Assembly: GCA_965243715.1 (NCBI GenBank)
Contig: CBDEVU010000006.1
Coordinates: forward strand, 124,001 to 188,000
Reading direction: 5' to 3'
DNA: 64,000 nucleotides
From: UBA11606 sp965243715
GTDB lineage: Bacteria > Actinomycetota > Acidimicrobiia > Acidimicrobiales > Aldehydirespiratoraceae
Below the pieces are notes generated by a model. The model saw nothing but the letters and a program-made list of their open reading frames with translations. It was not told the origin of the DNA and searched no databases. Below, in pieces: positions 16,063 to 24,913 of this stretch. The position numbers were made by a program, and so were the translations under genes. Numbering within the stretch: position 1 is the stretch's first letter; each line of letters starts with the position of its first letter.

Positions 16063-18909
16063 ATGTTCAACAATATGACTTCTCCGCTGCCTCGTGAAGA
16101 CCCGTCGCGACGTTGGTCCGCCGTTTCGCTAGAAACCCTCATCACCATTGGTTTGGTGGGATTCGCCACCCTGTTCGTAATCTGGAATCTCCGGCCTGGC
16201 CTATGGTTCGAGAATACGACACCGACCGGGGGCGACATGGGCGCCCACGTCTGGTCGCCAGCCTATTTACGCGATGTGCTACTGCCCGACTTCCGGCTTA
16301 CCGGATGGTCTCCGGACTGGTACGCTGGGTTTCCCGCCTTCACCTTCTACATGGTGATCCCGTCGCTATTTATCGTGATGATCAATGTCGGTCTAGGCGG
16401 CGGGGTGGTCTTTGTTCTCATGGCCTCGATCGCGGTGGCTACGGGCACCTTTCTGCTGCGTGGCAAACTCGGCCCCCAGGCCAGTCCCGGTCGGGTGAGA
16501 GCCCTCTATCTCGTTGCCGCCGTGGGCTGGGTGCTGCTCATCCCAGTCCCGTACGGCGTGGCCATGAAACTCGTGGTGGTCGCGGGTCTAGTCTTGTTGC
16601 CGGTCGCTGCGTGGTCGGCGGGGCGTCTCGGTGGGCTGGCCTTTCCCGGTCCGGCGTTCATGGCCGTAATGACTCTGCCGTTCCTGTTTGACCGTAGCTA
16701 CAACATCTACGGCGGCAACCTCATGTCGACCATGGCGGGCGAGTTTGCCTACAGTCTGGGCCTCACCTTCGCGGTGTTTTATATCGGTGTCGCGGCGCGG
16801 GGTATGCAAACCGGCCGCCACCGGGGGCTAGCCGCCGCCCTTCTCGCCCTGGCGGGCCTTACCCACCTTTTTGCCGCCTTCTTCGGCTTGATCGTGACCC
16901 TTGCCCTCTACATTACCGGCCCCGGCAAGCGCACCACGAAATGGCTCGCAACGATGGGTCCTCTGTCGGCGATGTTAGCTGCTTTCTGGGTTCTGCCGTT
17001 TCTCTGGAATCGATCCCTGCTCAACGACATGGGCTGGGGAAAAGAACGCCGCTACGTAGAGGCGCTGTGGAACCGGGCCGGCGATTTTGGCGGCCAGACC
17101 TTTCTCGTCAATGATCCGCCGCTTCAGCTTCTCGTAGTGGTCGCCGTTGTTGGAGCGGTGATATGTGGCGTGCGGCGGATCCGTTTGGGAATGGCGCTGT
17201 CGATCGTCGCGCTGATTTTCGCCTCGACCTTCTTGCTGTTACCGGAGGGCCGGCTGTGGAATGTGCGGATTCTGCCCTTCTATTACTTGTCCATCAACTT
17301 GATGGCGGCCATTACCGTCGCCGAAGTTGGGCGCTGGCTGGCTCGTGTGGTCCGGATCTCCAAGGACACCCCCCGTCGGGCCCTGATCGCGGCCGGCCCG
17401 GCCATCGTGGTGACCTTGGTGCTCTTCGTTTCGCTGGGGCTACCGTTGCGCTCCCTGCCCGGTGGCCGTCTCGACGATCAAGGCAGCTACAACTGGCTCG
17501 GCTTTTCAGAGCAGGAGGTGAACCTCGGACCTAGCTGGTTGACCCACAACTTCGGTGGCTACGAAGGGCAAGCAGCCTGGCCCGAGTACTCGCTTATGGT
17601 GTCCACCATGGAATCCGTCGGTGAGACTCACGGATGTGGACGAGCGTTGTGGGAGTACGAAAGCGAGCGGTTGGGATCCTACGGAACGCCAATGTCGCCC
17701 ATGCTGTTGCCGTATTGGACCGATAGTTGTATTGCATCGATGGAAGGCCTCTACTTTGAGGCGTCAGCCACCACGCCGTACCACTTCTTGCTCCAGTCCG
17801 AGTTGTCGGCCTCGCCGTCTCGTGCTCAACGCGACCTCCCGTATCAGGGCCTCAACGCCGTCGACGGTGCTCGCCACCTGCAGGATCTAGGGGTGCGCTA
17901 CTACTTGGCGTTTAGTGATCAGGCCGTCCTTCAGGCTCGAGCCGAGGCGGCTTTCACTGAGATCGCCACAGCGGGCCCTTGGGTGATGTTTCTGGTTCAG
18001 GACGCGGATTTGGTGGTGGGACTCGAGCAACTTCCCGTAATCGTGGACGGTGTCGGCACGGGCGGAGAGGACTGGCTGGTTCCTACGGTGGCGTGGTGGA
18101 GCGCCTCGGGTGTCCCGCTCATTGCCGCTGATGGACCCAGTGGTTGGCCGCAGACCACGCTCGACAACATCGCGGAGTCGGCGCCCGCATTCCGCCACGC
18201 GATTGACAACGATCTTGGTCGCCTGGCGGAGATAGAAGCTCTCACCGCCGCGCTCCCCACAGCTCTACCCACTGATCCTGTTGACCCGGCCGAGGTTTTC
18301 GACATCGTGGCCGATCATGCGTCCATTTCGTTTTCGGTGGACCAAGTTGGCCAGCCGGTCCTTGTGCGCACTAGTTACTTTCCCAACTGGAACGCCAACG
18401 GCGCCGACGGTCCCTACCGGGTCGCCCCGAATCTTATGGTCGTTGTCCCGACCGACACTGAGGTGTCGCTTACCTACGGCCGGTCAGGGATTGAGTGGGT
18501 GGCCAACCTTTTGACATTGGGCGGCTTGCTGGGTCTGATTGTTGTCGGTCGACGGCGATCGGCGGGCGGGGCTGGAACGGATGTTGCCTGGTGGGATTGG
18601 ACGCGGCGGGCCACTGACTCGTGGCCTGGGCGCGATGAGATTCTGGACGGAGCCACCCTCGAGGCCGTGTCGGCTGAAGCGGCCGCCGCCGCGGCCGGTC
18701 AGCGAAGACGCCTCGCCGTAGCAGCAGGTGTCGTGGCCTACAGTTGTCTTACCTTCGCCGTCGTGAGCCCCGGAGCCGACGAGCCAATTCGTGCGCTCGT
18801 GCTCTCGTTGCCCGGCGTAGTGGGTCTCACTACTTTGGTGTTCTCTATCGGGCCGAACCTGCTGGAAACGCAACGTTACCGTAAGCGACTTCTTGGCTCG
18901 GTTCGGTGA
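16063..18909 (+). CDS. Large polytopic membrane protein, GT-C / PTPS-related type
   Basis: 948 residues. About a dozen hydrophobic helices lie in residues 25-470, followed by a soluble region of about 330 residues and further helices near the C-terminus. The first loop GGDMGAHVWSPAYLRDVL, with an acidic residue and a His, and then DWYAGFPAFTFYMVIPS, resembles GT-C-fold glycosyltransferases of the 6-pyruvoyl-tetrahydropterin-synthase-related membrane family. It likely transfers a sugar from a polyprenyl-phosphate donor outside the membrane. The next gene, a polyprenyl-phosphate-sugar synthase-like GT2, overlaps by 4 nt and could supply that donor. Confidence 0.75.
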   Translation: MFNNMTSPLPREDPSRRWSAVSLETLITIGLVGFATLFVIWNLRPGLWFENTTPTGGDMGAHVWSPAYLRDVLLPDFRLTGWSPDWYAGFPAFTFYMVIPSLFIVMINVGLGGGVVFVLMASIAVATGTFLLRGKLGPQASPGRVRALYLVAAVGWVLLIPVPYGVAMKLVVVAGLVLLPVAAWSAGRLGGLAFPGPAFMAVMTLPFLFDRSYNIYGGNLMSTMAGEFAYSLGLTFAVFYIGVAARGMQTGRHRGLAAALLALAGLTHLFAAFFGLIVTLALYITGPGKRTTKWLATMGPLSAMLAAFWVLPFLWNRSLLNDMGWGKERRYVEALWNRAGDFGGQTFLVNDPPLQLLVVVAVVGAVICGVRRIRLGMALSIVALIFASTFLLLPEGRLWNVRILPFYYLSINLMAAITVAEVGRWLARVVRISKDTPRRALIAAGPAIVVTLVLFVSLGLPLRSLPGGRLDDQGSYNWLGFSEQEVNLGPSWLTHNFGGYEGQAAWPEYSLMVSTMESVGETHGCGRALWEYESERLGSYGTPMSPMLLPYWTDSCIASMEGLYFEASATTPYHFLLQSELSASPSRAQRDLPYQGLNAVDGARHLQDLGVRYYLAFSDQAVLQARAEAAFTEIATAGPWVMFLVQDADLVVGLEQLPVIVDGVGTGGEDWLVPTVAWWSASGVPLIAADGPSGWPQTTLDNIAESAPAFRHAIDNDLGRLAEIEALTAALPTALPTDPVDPAEVFDIVADHASISFSVDQVGQPVLVRTSYFPNWNANGADGPYRVAPNLMVVVPTDTEVSLTYGRSGIEWVANLLTLGGLLGLIVVGRRRSAGGAGTDVAWWDWTRRATDSWPGRDEILDGATLEAVSAEAAAAAAGQRRRLAVAAGVVAYSCLTFAVVSPGADEPIRALVLSLPGVVGLTTLVFSIGPNLLETQRYRKRLLGSVR

Positions 18910-19805
18910 ACGCACGACTCTTAGCTTTAGTCGGGTTGGCGGGGGCCGCGACCATGGTCGGGCGCGCGATATTTCATCGGACCGTACACTTTCGGGATGT
19001 TCGGCGAGAGCAGTCACGGCCTAGCGGTAGGCCGGTCGCACCCGGTGAGGTTCGCCTTTCGGTGATCGTTCCGGCCTATAACGAAGAGCCTCGGATAGTG
19101 CCTTCGGTAGCCACCATTCGCGAGCAACTATCGACCCTCGACGCAGCGGGCGAACTTGAAATTGTGGTCGTTGACGATTGCTCGACTGACGCCACCGCTC
19201 AAGCTGCTTGGGAGGCAGGGGCCAACCAGGTGATAGCACTAGTTACCCACCGAGGGAAGGGCGCTGCCGTGCGGGCCGGGGTGGCGGCGGCTACGGGACG
19301 AACAGTGGCGTTTACCGATGCTGATCTGGCCTACGCCCCGAGACAACTTCTCTCCTTCCTCGACGCCATAGAATCCGGTTTTGACATAGCGATCGGCAGC
19401 CGTCATCAAGCCGGATCTTTTGCTGGTACCTCGGCACTACGTTCGTTCGGTAGCCGAGCGGTCAACCTAGTCACCAACATCAGTTTGTTGGGGAACTATC
19501 GAGATACTCAGTGCGGCTGCAAGGCCTTCCGCTCCGACGTCGCTCGGGTCGTGTTTGGTGCCGGAATCATTGATGGTTTCGCCTTCGACATCGAAGTCCT
19601 GCACCTAGCAGAACGGTACGACTTGGCTTTGGTGGAGATCCCCGTCGAGGTGGTGAACAGCGACACATCTACGGTGAGAGCTTTTCGCGATGGTCTTAGC
19701 GTTGTGGTAGATATTGTTCGGGTCCGCGCAACCGCCCAACGAGGCCGCTATCCATCACTGGGGGCGATGACTCTTCCCCCGCCAGAAAGTGAATCTCGTG
19801 ACTGA
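18906..19805 (+). CDS. GT2 glycosyltransferase, dolichyl/polyprenyl-phosphate sugar synthase-like
   Basis: 299 residues. An N-terminal helix precedes a GT-A domain: RLSVIVPAYNEEPRIVPSV, VVVDDCSTDAT, AFTDADLAYAP (the DXD site) and GSRHQAGSFAGTSALRSFGS, then DTQCGCKAFRSDVAR. This is the Alg5/DPG-synthase pattern, which moves a hexose from a nucleotide sugar onto a polyprenyl phosphate on the inner face of the membrane. GTG start overlaps the preceding gene's TGA (GTGA). Its product may feed the GT-C-like protein just upstream. Confidence 0.85.
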   Translation: MNARLLALVGLAGAATMVGRAIFHRTVHFRDVRREQSRPSGRPVAPGEVRLSVIVPAYNEEPRIVPSVATIREQLSTLDAAGELEIVVVDDCSTDATAQAAWEAGANQVIALVTHRGKGAAVRAGVAAATGRTVAFTDADLAYAPRQLLSFLDAIESGFDIAIGSRHQAGSFAGTSALRSFGSRAVNLVTNISLLGNYRDTQCGCKAFRSDVARVVFGAGIIDGFAFDIEVLHLAERYDLALVEIPVEVVNSDTSTVRAFRDGLSVVVDIVRVRATAQRGRYPSLGAMTLPPPESESRD

Positions 19806-21141
19806 TTTCGACGCTATTTTCAAGGCCTACGACGTGCGCGGCACGGTGCCTGATCAACTCAACGTCGACGGGGCTCGCGCCATTGGCGGGGCCTTCGCTC
19901 GATTCGTAGCTACCCGCGGGGCGACGTCAATTGTTGTGGGTCGCGATATGCGCCCTGATGGTGAGGAGTTCACAGCCGCGTTCAGCGACGGTGCCCTCGA
20001 TCATGGGGTCGATGTGGTCGATGTTGGATTGTGCGCCACTGACATGATGTACTACGCCTCCGGGGTGCTCGACATGCCCGGTGCGGTATTCACGGCCTCA
20101 CATAATCCGGCCGGGTACAACGGCATCAAGATGTGCCTAGCTAAAGCAGCGCCGATCGGTAGTGAAACCGGGCTCGATGTCATCAAGGCTCTGGCCATGG
20201 CTGGACCCGACCCGGGCGGATCGAGGGGAACTCGCCGCGGTGAAAACCTGCTGGCGGGCTATGTCGACCATGTATTGTCCTTCGTCGACGTGTCGCGTCT
20301 AAAGCCGTTGAAGGTGGTGGCCGACACGGCCAACGGAATGGGCGGTCTGGTACTCCCAGCCGTCTTTGCCTCGCTCCCGTTTGAGTTGGATCACCTGTAT
20401 CCCGAACTCGACGGCACCTTCCCGAATCACCCCGCCGACCCGATCCAACCCGAGAACCAAAAGGATCTCATGGCCCGAGTCCTAGGGACAGGAGCCGACA
20501 TTGGCTTGGCCTTCGACGGTGACGCCGACCGCGTCTTTGTGGTCGACGAAACCGCCCGGCCGATTTCTGGCTCCCTCACCACGGCGCTGGTCGCCCGATC
20601 AATCTTGGCCCACGAACCCGGAGCGACCGTCATCCACAACTTGATCTGCTCGAAAACGGTTCCGGAGGTCATTGCTGAGGGTAACGGCATCGCGGTTCGT
20701 ACCCGGGTAGGTCACTCGTTCATCAAGCAGGTCATGGCCGAAACCAACGCCGTGTTCGGCGGCGAGCACTCCGGCCACTACTACTTTCGCGATAACTTCA
20801 ACGCCGATAGTGGCCTTATCGCCGCGCTGGTCGTGCTCGAGGCCCTAGGGAACCATCCGGCCGGGTTGGCCGATCTCGTATCGACCCTGGATCGCTACGC
20901 CGCTTCCGGTGAGATCAACACCACCGTCGATGACACAGCGGTGGTGATCGACCGAGTGGCCGAGGGATACGCCGACTCTCCCCAAGATCGGTTGGATGGT
21001 CTCACTGTGGAACTTGGCGACTGGTGGTTCAACCTTCGCGCTAGCAACACCGAGCCACTTCTGCGGCTAAATCTCGAAGCCTCCAACGCTGAAGAAGTCG
21101 CTCGCCGAGTCAGCGAGGTAGGATCCTATTTCGATGCTTGA
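19798..21141 (+). CDS. manB: Phosphomannomutase / phosphoglucomutase
   Basis: 447 residues of the alpha-D-phosphohexomutase superfamily. The four domains show FKAYDVRGTVPDQLN at the start, the phosphoserine loop TASHNPAGYNGIK, the metal loop AFDGDADRVFVVD, the sugar-binding GGEHSGHYYFRDN, and the phosphate-binding RASNTEPLLRLN at the end. It interconverts mannose-6-P and mannose-1-P (or the glucose forms). The GTG at 19798 overlaps the end of the GT2 gene by 8 nt. It is followed by Trm112, an SIS isomerase and manA, forming a mannose supply cassette. Confidence 0.93.
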   Translation: MTDFDAIFKAYDVRGTVPDQLNVDGARAIGGAFARFVATRGATSIVVGRDMRPDGEEFTAAFSDGALDHGVDVVDVGLCATDMMYYASGVLDMPGAVFTASHNPAGYNGIKMCLAKAAPIGSETGLDVIKALAMAGPDPGGSRGTRRGENLLAGYVDHVLSFVDVSRLKPLKVVADTANGMGGLVLPAVFASLPFELDHLYPELDGTFPNHPADPIQPENQKDLMARVLGTGADIGLAFDGDADRVFVVDETARPISGSLTTALVARSILAHEPGATVIHNLICSKTVPEVIAEGNGIAVRTRVGHSFIKQVMAETNAVFGGEHSGHYYFRDNFNADSGLIAALVVLEALGNHPAGLADLVSTLDRYAASGEINTTVDDTAVVIDRVAEGYADSPQDRLDGLTVELGDWWFNLRASNTEPLLRLNLEASNAEEVARRVSEVGSYFDA

Positions 21142-21367
21142 CACCCGACTGCTCGAAATCCTTGCCTGCCCTCTCGATAAGGGTTCACTGCTCTACTTTG
21201 CCCATGAGGGATTCCTTTACAACCCGCGGCTCAACAAGCAGTACCGCATTCACGACGGTATACCCGTCATGCTTCCCGACGAAGCCGCCGATGTCACCCC
21301 CAGCGAACACGAGCTATTAATGGCTAGGGCCACGCTTGAAGGGATTAAACCGACGTTCGGGGCTTGA
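21134..21367 (+). CDS. Trm112-like / UPF0434 family protein
   Basis: 77 residues. LLEILACPLDKGSLLY carries the single early Cys and the Pro-Leu turn of the Trm112/UPF0434 family, and the end HDGIPVMLPDEA is the conserved closing motif. The other zinc cysteines of eukaryotic Trm112 are absent, as often in bacteria. In actinobacteria this small gene commonly sits between manB and manA genes. Role unclear, perhaps a methyltransferase partner or stabiliser. It overlaps manB by 8 nt. Confidence 0.85.
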   Translation: MLDTRLLEILACPLDKGSLLYFAHEGFLYNPRLNKQYRIHDGIPVMLPDEAADVTPSEHELLMARATLEGIKPTFGA

Positions 21368-21368
21368 T

Positions 21369-22328
21369 ATGGCGACTGATGGGCCGAGCGACGATCTTCA
21401 AACGGCTCTGCGGTATCTGCCCGATCAGGTCCGAGACATAGCGGTTCGAGCAGCCGACGTGGACGGCCTCCCCGACGTCTCCGCCATCGAGCAGATCGTC
21501 TTGCTCGGTGTGGGCGGAGCACGCGTTGCGGGCGACGTAGTGGAGGCGATTTGCGAGTTGCGGGGCAGCGTGCCGGTGCGGGCGTGCGGAGCGCGGGTTC
21601 CCGCCTGGGTTTCTAAGTCAACGTTGGCGGTGGTGATTTCCCAGTCCGGTGACGACCAGGCGGCCGTGGCGGCGGCTCGGTCGGCCCGCTCCGCGGGGGC
21701 CATGCTGATCGCTATCACCGCTGGGGGTGAACTGGGGGCTTGGGCCACCGCCGAGGAAATTTGTGTCGTGGCGATCGACCCTGCGGCCGGTACTGCGGCG
21801 GGACTCGGCGTCACCGTCGTTCCGGTTTTGGTACTCCTAGAGCGTCTGGGTTTTGTCACCGGCATGAGCCGTGCGGTGTCTCGGGCTGCGGCTCAGATCA
21901 GCCAGCGGTTAGATGCTGGCCTTCAATCGGAGCCGATCGAGGAGTTGGCCGAGACACTGATCGGCCGGCTGGCGATCGTTGCGTCGGCGGGCGCGGTGGG
22001 CAAGCATGCGGCTCGGCGTTGGGTCCAACAGATCGACCGAGCGGGGGGCGTTCCGGCCGTTCGTCGCCGGTTGCCGACCGGTCCCCGCGATATCGCTACA
22101 GGGGTTCGCCTCGCCGCGGTCACTACTAACGGCGTTGTTTTGATCCTGTTGCGCCATGACTACGAACCAGAGGGTCTCGATGGCGGCGTTACCCTCGCCG
22201 AGGATGAGTTCGAGCACGTCCACACCGTCGTGGCCGAGGGTAAAGGTCCGTTGGCCCAACTACTCGATTTGGTTGTGACCGCCGACGCAGTAGTGGCGGC
22301 GATCCGCAGCCACACCGGCACGCTCTGA
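21369..22328 (+). CDS. SIS-domain phosphoglucose/phosphomannose isomerase-like protein
   Basis: 319 residues. It has a tandem SIS layout: IEQIVLLGVGGARVAGDVVEA, VISQSGDDQAAVAAARSA (the phosphosugar Ser loop) and a second SIS half from about residue 195. The C-terminal part matches bifunctional phosphoglucose/phosphomannose isomerases of archaea and actinobacteria. It is divergent: the usual Ser-Gly-Asn-Thr-x-Glu loop reads Ser-Gly-Asp-Asp-Gln, so activity is not certain. Placement between manB and manA points to hexose-phosphate metabolism. Confidence 0.75.
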   Translation: MATDGPSDDLQTALRYLPDQVRDIAVRAADVDGLPDVSAIEQIVLLGVGGARVAGDVVEAICELRGSVPVRACGARVPAWVSKSTLAVVISQSGDDQAAVAAARSARSAGAMLIAITAGGELGAWATAEEICVVAIDPAAGTAAGLGVTVVPVLVLLERLGFVTGMSRAVSRAAAQISQRLDAGLQSEPIEELAETLIGRLAIVASAGAVGKHAARRWVQQIDRAGGVPAVRRRLPTGPRDIATGVRLAAVTTNGVVLILLRHDYEPEGLDGGVTLAEDEFEHVHTVVAEGKGPLAQLLDLVVTADAVVAAIRSHTGTL

Positions 22329-22358
22329 CCTGCACGCCCCTTTTGCGAAGGCCCGTTG

Positions 22359-23522
22359 ATGGAATTGCTCGAAGGCATAATCCGCCACTATGACTGGGGC
22401 TCAGTATCGAGCATCCCGGCGCTGCTCGGCCGCCCTGAGGATGGTCGACCTTGGGCTGAGTTATGGCTGGGCGCGCACCCTTCTGGCCCATCATCGGTCG
22501 GGGGCGACGCTCGCCCTCTCGATGTCGTCGTGGGCGAGGATCCAGTAGCGGCTTTAGGGTCAGAGGTTGCCCAGCAGTTTGGGTCGCTGCCCTTTTTGTT
22601 AAAGATCCTTGCTGCAGCGGCACCGTTGTCGTTGCAGGCCCATCCTTCGATCCCGCAGGCCGAGGCAGGTTATGACCGCGAAGAAGCGGTGGGTATTGCC
22701 CTCGACGCGCCTCACCGTTCGTTTCGTGATCGCCATCACAAGCCCGAACTCATCTGTGCGCTTACCGAATTTGATGCGTTATGCGGGTTTCGTCACCCTG
22801 ATCAAACGCTCGCCGTTCTGGCGACCATCGAAACGCCCGCCCTCGACCCTGTGCGTGCTGCCCTTGCTGTCGAACCCTCCGGCGCTGGTTTGCGGGCCAT
22901 TCTTTGCACCCTGCTCACGATGGAGGCTGACGCGGCGAGAGAGTTCGTCGACTCGGTGGTAAGGGCGTGCGCCGCGGACGGGCCGACCTTCGCCGCGGGG
23001 GAGCGAGCCATGGCCGCCGCTCTCGGCCAGCGCTACCCCGGCGATGCGGGCGTGGTTACCGCGTTATTGCTCAACTTTGTTCGATTGGCGCCGAATGAAG
23101 CGCTGTTCCTCGGTCCCGGTAACCTGCACGCCTATCTCAACGGCACCGGCGTCGAGGTCATGGCCAACTCCGACAACGTCTTGCGTGGCGGGCTAACCCC
23201 GAAACATGTCGATGTAGAGACCCTGCTGGAGGTGGTCGATGTTGTCCCGATCGTTCCCGACGTGCAACGCCCGCCGGTCGTCAACGGTGTCGCCTCGTAC
23301 TCGATTCCGGTACCTGAGTTTTCCCTGAAGCGAATAATCGTTGACGGCTCCGCCGTGGTTGAGGGCGGTCCAGCCATAATCTTGTGTACCGAAGGCGTAG
23401 CCGCAGCGGCGGGGGGCCAGACCCTGCCTCGGGGCACAGCGGCCTGGTTAGCGGCCTCTCACGGTTCGCTGGAAGTTCATGGCCAAGCCACTTTGTTTGT
23501 GGCTAGCTGCAGGGATCACTGA
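22359..23522 (+). CDS. manA: Mannose-6-phosphate isomerase, class I
   Basis: 387 residues of the zinc cupin isomerase family. The visible elements are IIRHYDWGSVSSIPALLG at the N-terminus, ELWLGAHPSGPS, the zinc site LSLQAHPSIPQAEAGYDRE, HHKPELICALTEFDAL, and the later LGPGNLHAYLNGTGVEVMANSDNVLRGG split over the beta-barrel. It converts fructose-6-P and mannose-6-P, feeding manB and the guanylyltransferases. ATG at 22359 preferred over the TTG one codon upstream. Confidence 0.92.
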   Translation: MELLEGIIRHYDWGSVSSIPALLGRPEDGRPWAELWLGAHPSGPSSVGGDARPLDVVVGEDPVAALGSEVAQQFGSLPFLLKILAAAAPLSLQAHPSIPQAEAGYDREEAVGIALDAPHRSFRDRHHKPELICALTEFDALCGFRHPDQTLAVLATIETPALDPVRAALAVEPSGAGLRAILCTLLTMEADAAREFVDSVVRACAADGPTFAAGERAMAAALGQRYPGDAGVVTALLLNFVRLAPNEALFLGPGNLHAYLNGTGVEVMANSDNVLRGGLTPKHVDVETLLEVVDVVPIVPDVQRPPVVNGVASYSIPVPEFSLKRIIVDGSAVVEGGPAIILCTEGVAAAAGGQTLPRGTAAWLAASHGSLEVHGQATLFVASCRDH

Positions 23523-23530
23523 GGTTGTTG

Positions 23531-24622
23531 TCACGATGGGGTTCGCAGGGTTGGTTTTCGGTGCCGGTTGGGGTCGCCGCGTCGGCCTCGGTGTTTTCGC
23601 CCGTGGCAGCTCCAGCACGGTAGTTCGAGGTTGTCGATGTTGGTTGGCCCTCCGTCGGCCCATTCCTTGGTGTGATGGGCTTCGGTGCGGTCGATTGTTG
23701 CTCCGCATTCGCCACAGCCTCGATGTCGGGCGATAAGAGCAATCCACTGATCGCGACTGGCTAGTCGGGTTGAGCGTCCGAGCCATAACGGCCTTCCGTC
23801 ACCGCTAAAGACTTGGCCGACGACTTCGGCGGTGGGGCCGAGTTCGATGAGCACTTCGTCGGGTACGGGGCTGCCGTCGGCTAGTTCGGTGCTGCCAGTA
23901 TCGAGACAGTGCAGTAGGTGGACCATGTGCTTGGGATGCGGCTTGCCGGAACGGGTCGAGGGGGCCCCGGTGAGCAAACCCACCATGGCATCGGCGCGGC
24001 GTTGCTTCGGGCTCCGTGTGTCGTCGGGGCCGATCTGGTTGGCGATTTCGCGCAAAGCAGCCAGAGCCCGAGCGCCGTTGATCGGGTCAAGGCGGCTCAA
24101 TATGTTGACCATCCCTTCGCCATCAACCCAGTCAGATACTTCACGCAAACGACGCTGCCGGGCATGGCGTTTCTCGACCGTGCCGCGAGATTCTCTGCTG
24201 TTGACCCACTCGCGTGTCTTTTTAGCAAACCGGTCGGCAGGCAAATCCGCAGCCATGGCCAGCAACTCCTCGGCTTCGCCTGGTGATACCCGCGCTGCCG
24301 CCTCAGCGCACACCGCGGCATGCTCGGCAGTGATTACCCCGCTGGCCAGCCCTTCGGCCACCGTGGGCATCTGCGCGAGTTGAGTAGCCACCTTGGCGTC
24401 TTGTTTGGACTGGCGGTTCGAGCGCCGCGACACAATATGGCCCACGCTGGCAGCATCGGCCCCAGAATCACCCAACGCGTCGATCCCAGCTAATAACGCC
24501 AACCGTCGCTCTTCGACGTGGGCGCCCACATGATCAAGGCCAGAAAGGGCTTTGGTCATCTCCGATCGGGACAGACCATCCGCAGTAACCGCATCCAAGG
24601 TTTTGTGTATCGTCTGAAACAT
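23531..24622 (-). CDS. DUF222 / 13E12-repeat family HNH endonuclease
   Basis: 363 residues. The N-terminal two thirds are the helical DUF222 domain (LSRSEMTKALSGLDHVGAH, LPADRFAKKTREWVNSRE and others). The C-terminus is an HNH nuclease with two zinc-knuckle cysteine pairs (CGECGATIDRTEAHHTKEW, then LELPCWSCHGRKH) and the His-His core. The family occurs in many copies in actinobacterial genomes and is often tied to mobile or repetitive regions. It is convergent with manA, ending 8 nt away. A 13-bp palindrome overlaps its promoter region just upstream of the ATG. Confidence 0.87.
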   Translation of the reverse strand: MFQTIHKTLDAVTADGLSRSEMTKALSGLDHVGAHVEERRLALLAGIDALGDSGADAASVGHIVSRRSNRQSKQDAKVATQLAQMPTVAEGLASGVITAEHAAVCAEAAARVSPGEAEELLAMAADLPADRFAKKTREWVNSRESRGTVEKRHARQRRLREVSDWVDGEGMVNILSRLDPINGARALAALREIANQIGPDDTRSPKQRRADAMVGLLTGAPSTRSGKPHPKHMVHLLHCLDTGSTELADGSPVPDEVLIELGPTAEVVGQVFSGDGRPLWLGRSTRLASRDQWIALIARHRGCGECGATIDRTEAHHTKEWADGGPTNIDNLELPCWSCHGRKHRGRRGDPNRHRKPTLRTPS

Positions 24623-24623
24623 A

Positions 24624-24636
24624 GATACATTGTATC
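24624..24636. promoter_or_regulatory. 13-bp palindrome just upstream of the DUF222-HNH start
   Basis: GATACATTGTATC is a perfect inverted repeat (6-bp arms around one T) 2 nt upstream of the ATG of the HNH gene (24622). It sits in an AT-rich stretch unlike the surrounding GC-rich DNA. Its position and symmetry suit an operator bound by a small dimeric regulator, or autoregulation. No regulator is identified. Confidence 0.4.
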
Positions 24637-24913
24637 AGAACAAAACTAGATAACTACCGAACATTGCGTACATATCTAAATTTCTTTTCTCGAGTCACCC
24701 TTACTGCAACCACACAGCGGTTGGCGACTCACCCGCATCACGCATACACACCGTTTGCGGTCACTACACCCCAGTGGCGGGGGCGGCATTGGTCCCGGAT
24801 CCGCCCAAACCGTCTGCTGCTCACCTACACTGTTGCTACGAGGGCTGCTTTCGAGATGGTGTCAGTTGACCCCGGCCCCGTCCTTTCCATCGAATCAACC
24901 ATGGAGGACCCTC
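24637..24913. other. Intergenic region between HNH gene and ahcY
   Basis: 277 bp without a convincing gene. It is divergent: HNH reads left, ahcY right, so it should contain both promoters. The first 40 bp are AT-rich. I looked for a SAM- or SAH-type riboswitch before ahcY and found only a short fragment resembling the SAH core (CTACGAGGGCTGC near 24837), not the full structure, so none is called. Confidence 0.5.

Noticed and set aside
24830..24913. Possible SAH riboswitch before ahcY
   Set aside because: Only a short piece (CTACGAGGGCTGC) resembles the core; the second conserved strand and pseudoknot are not visible.
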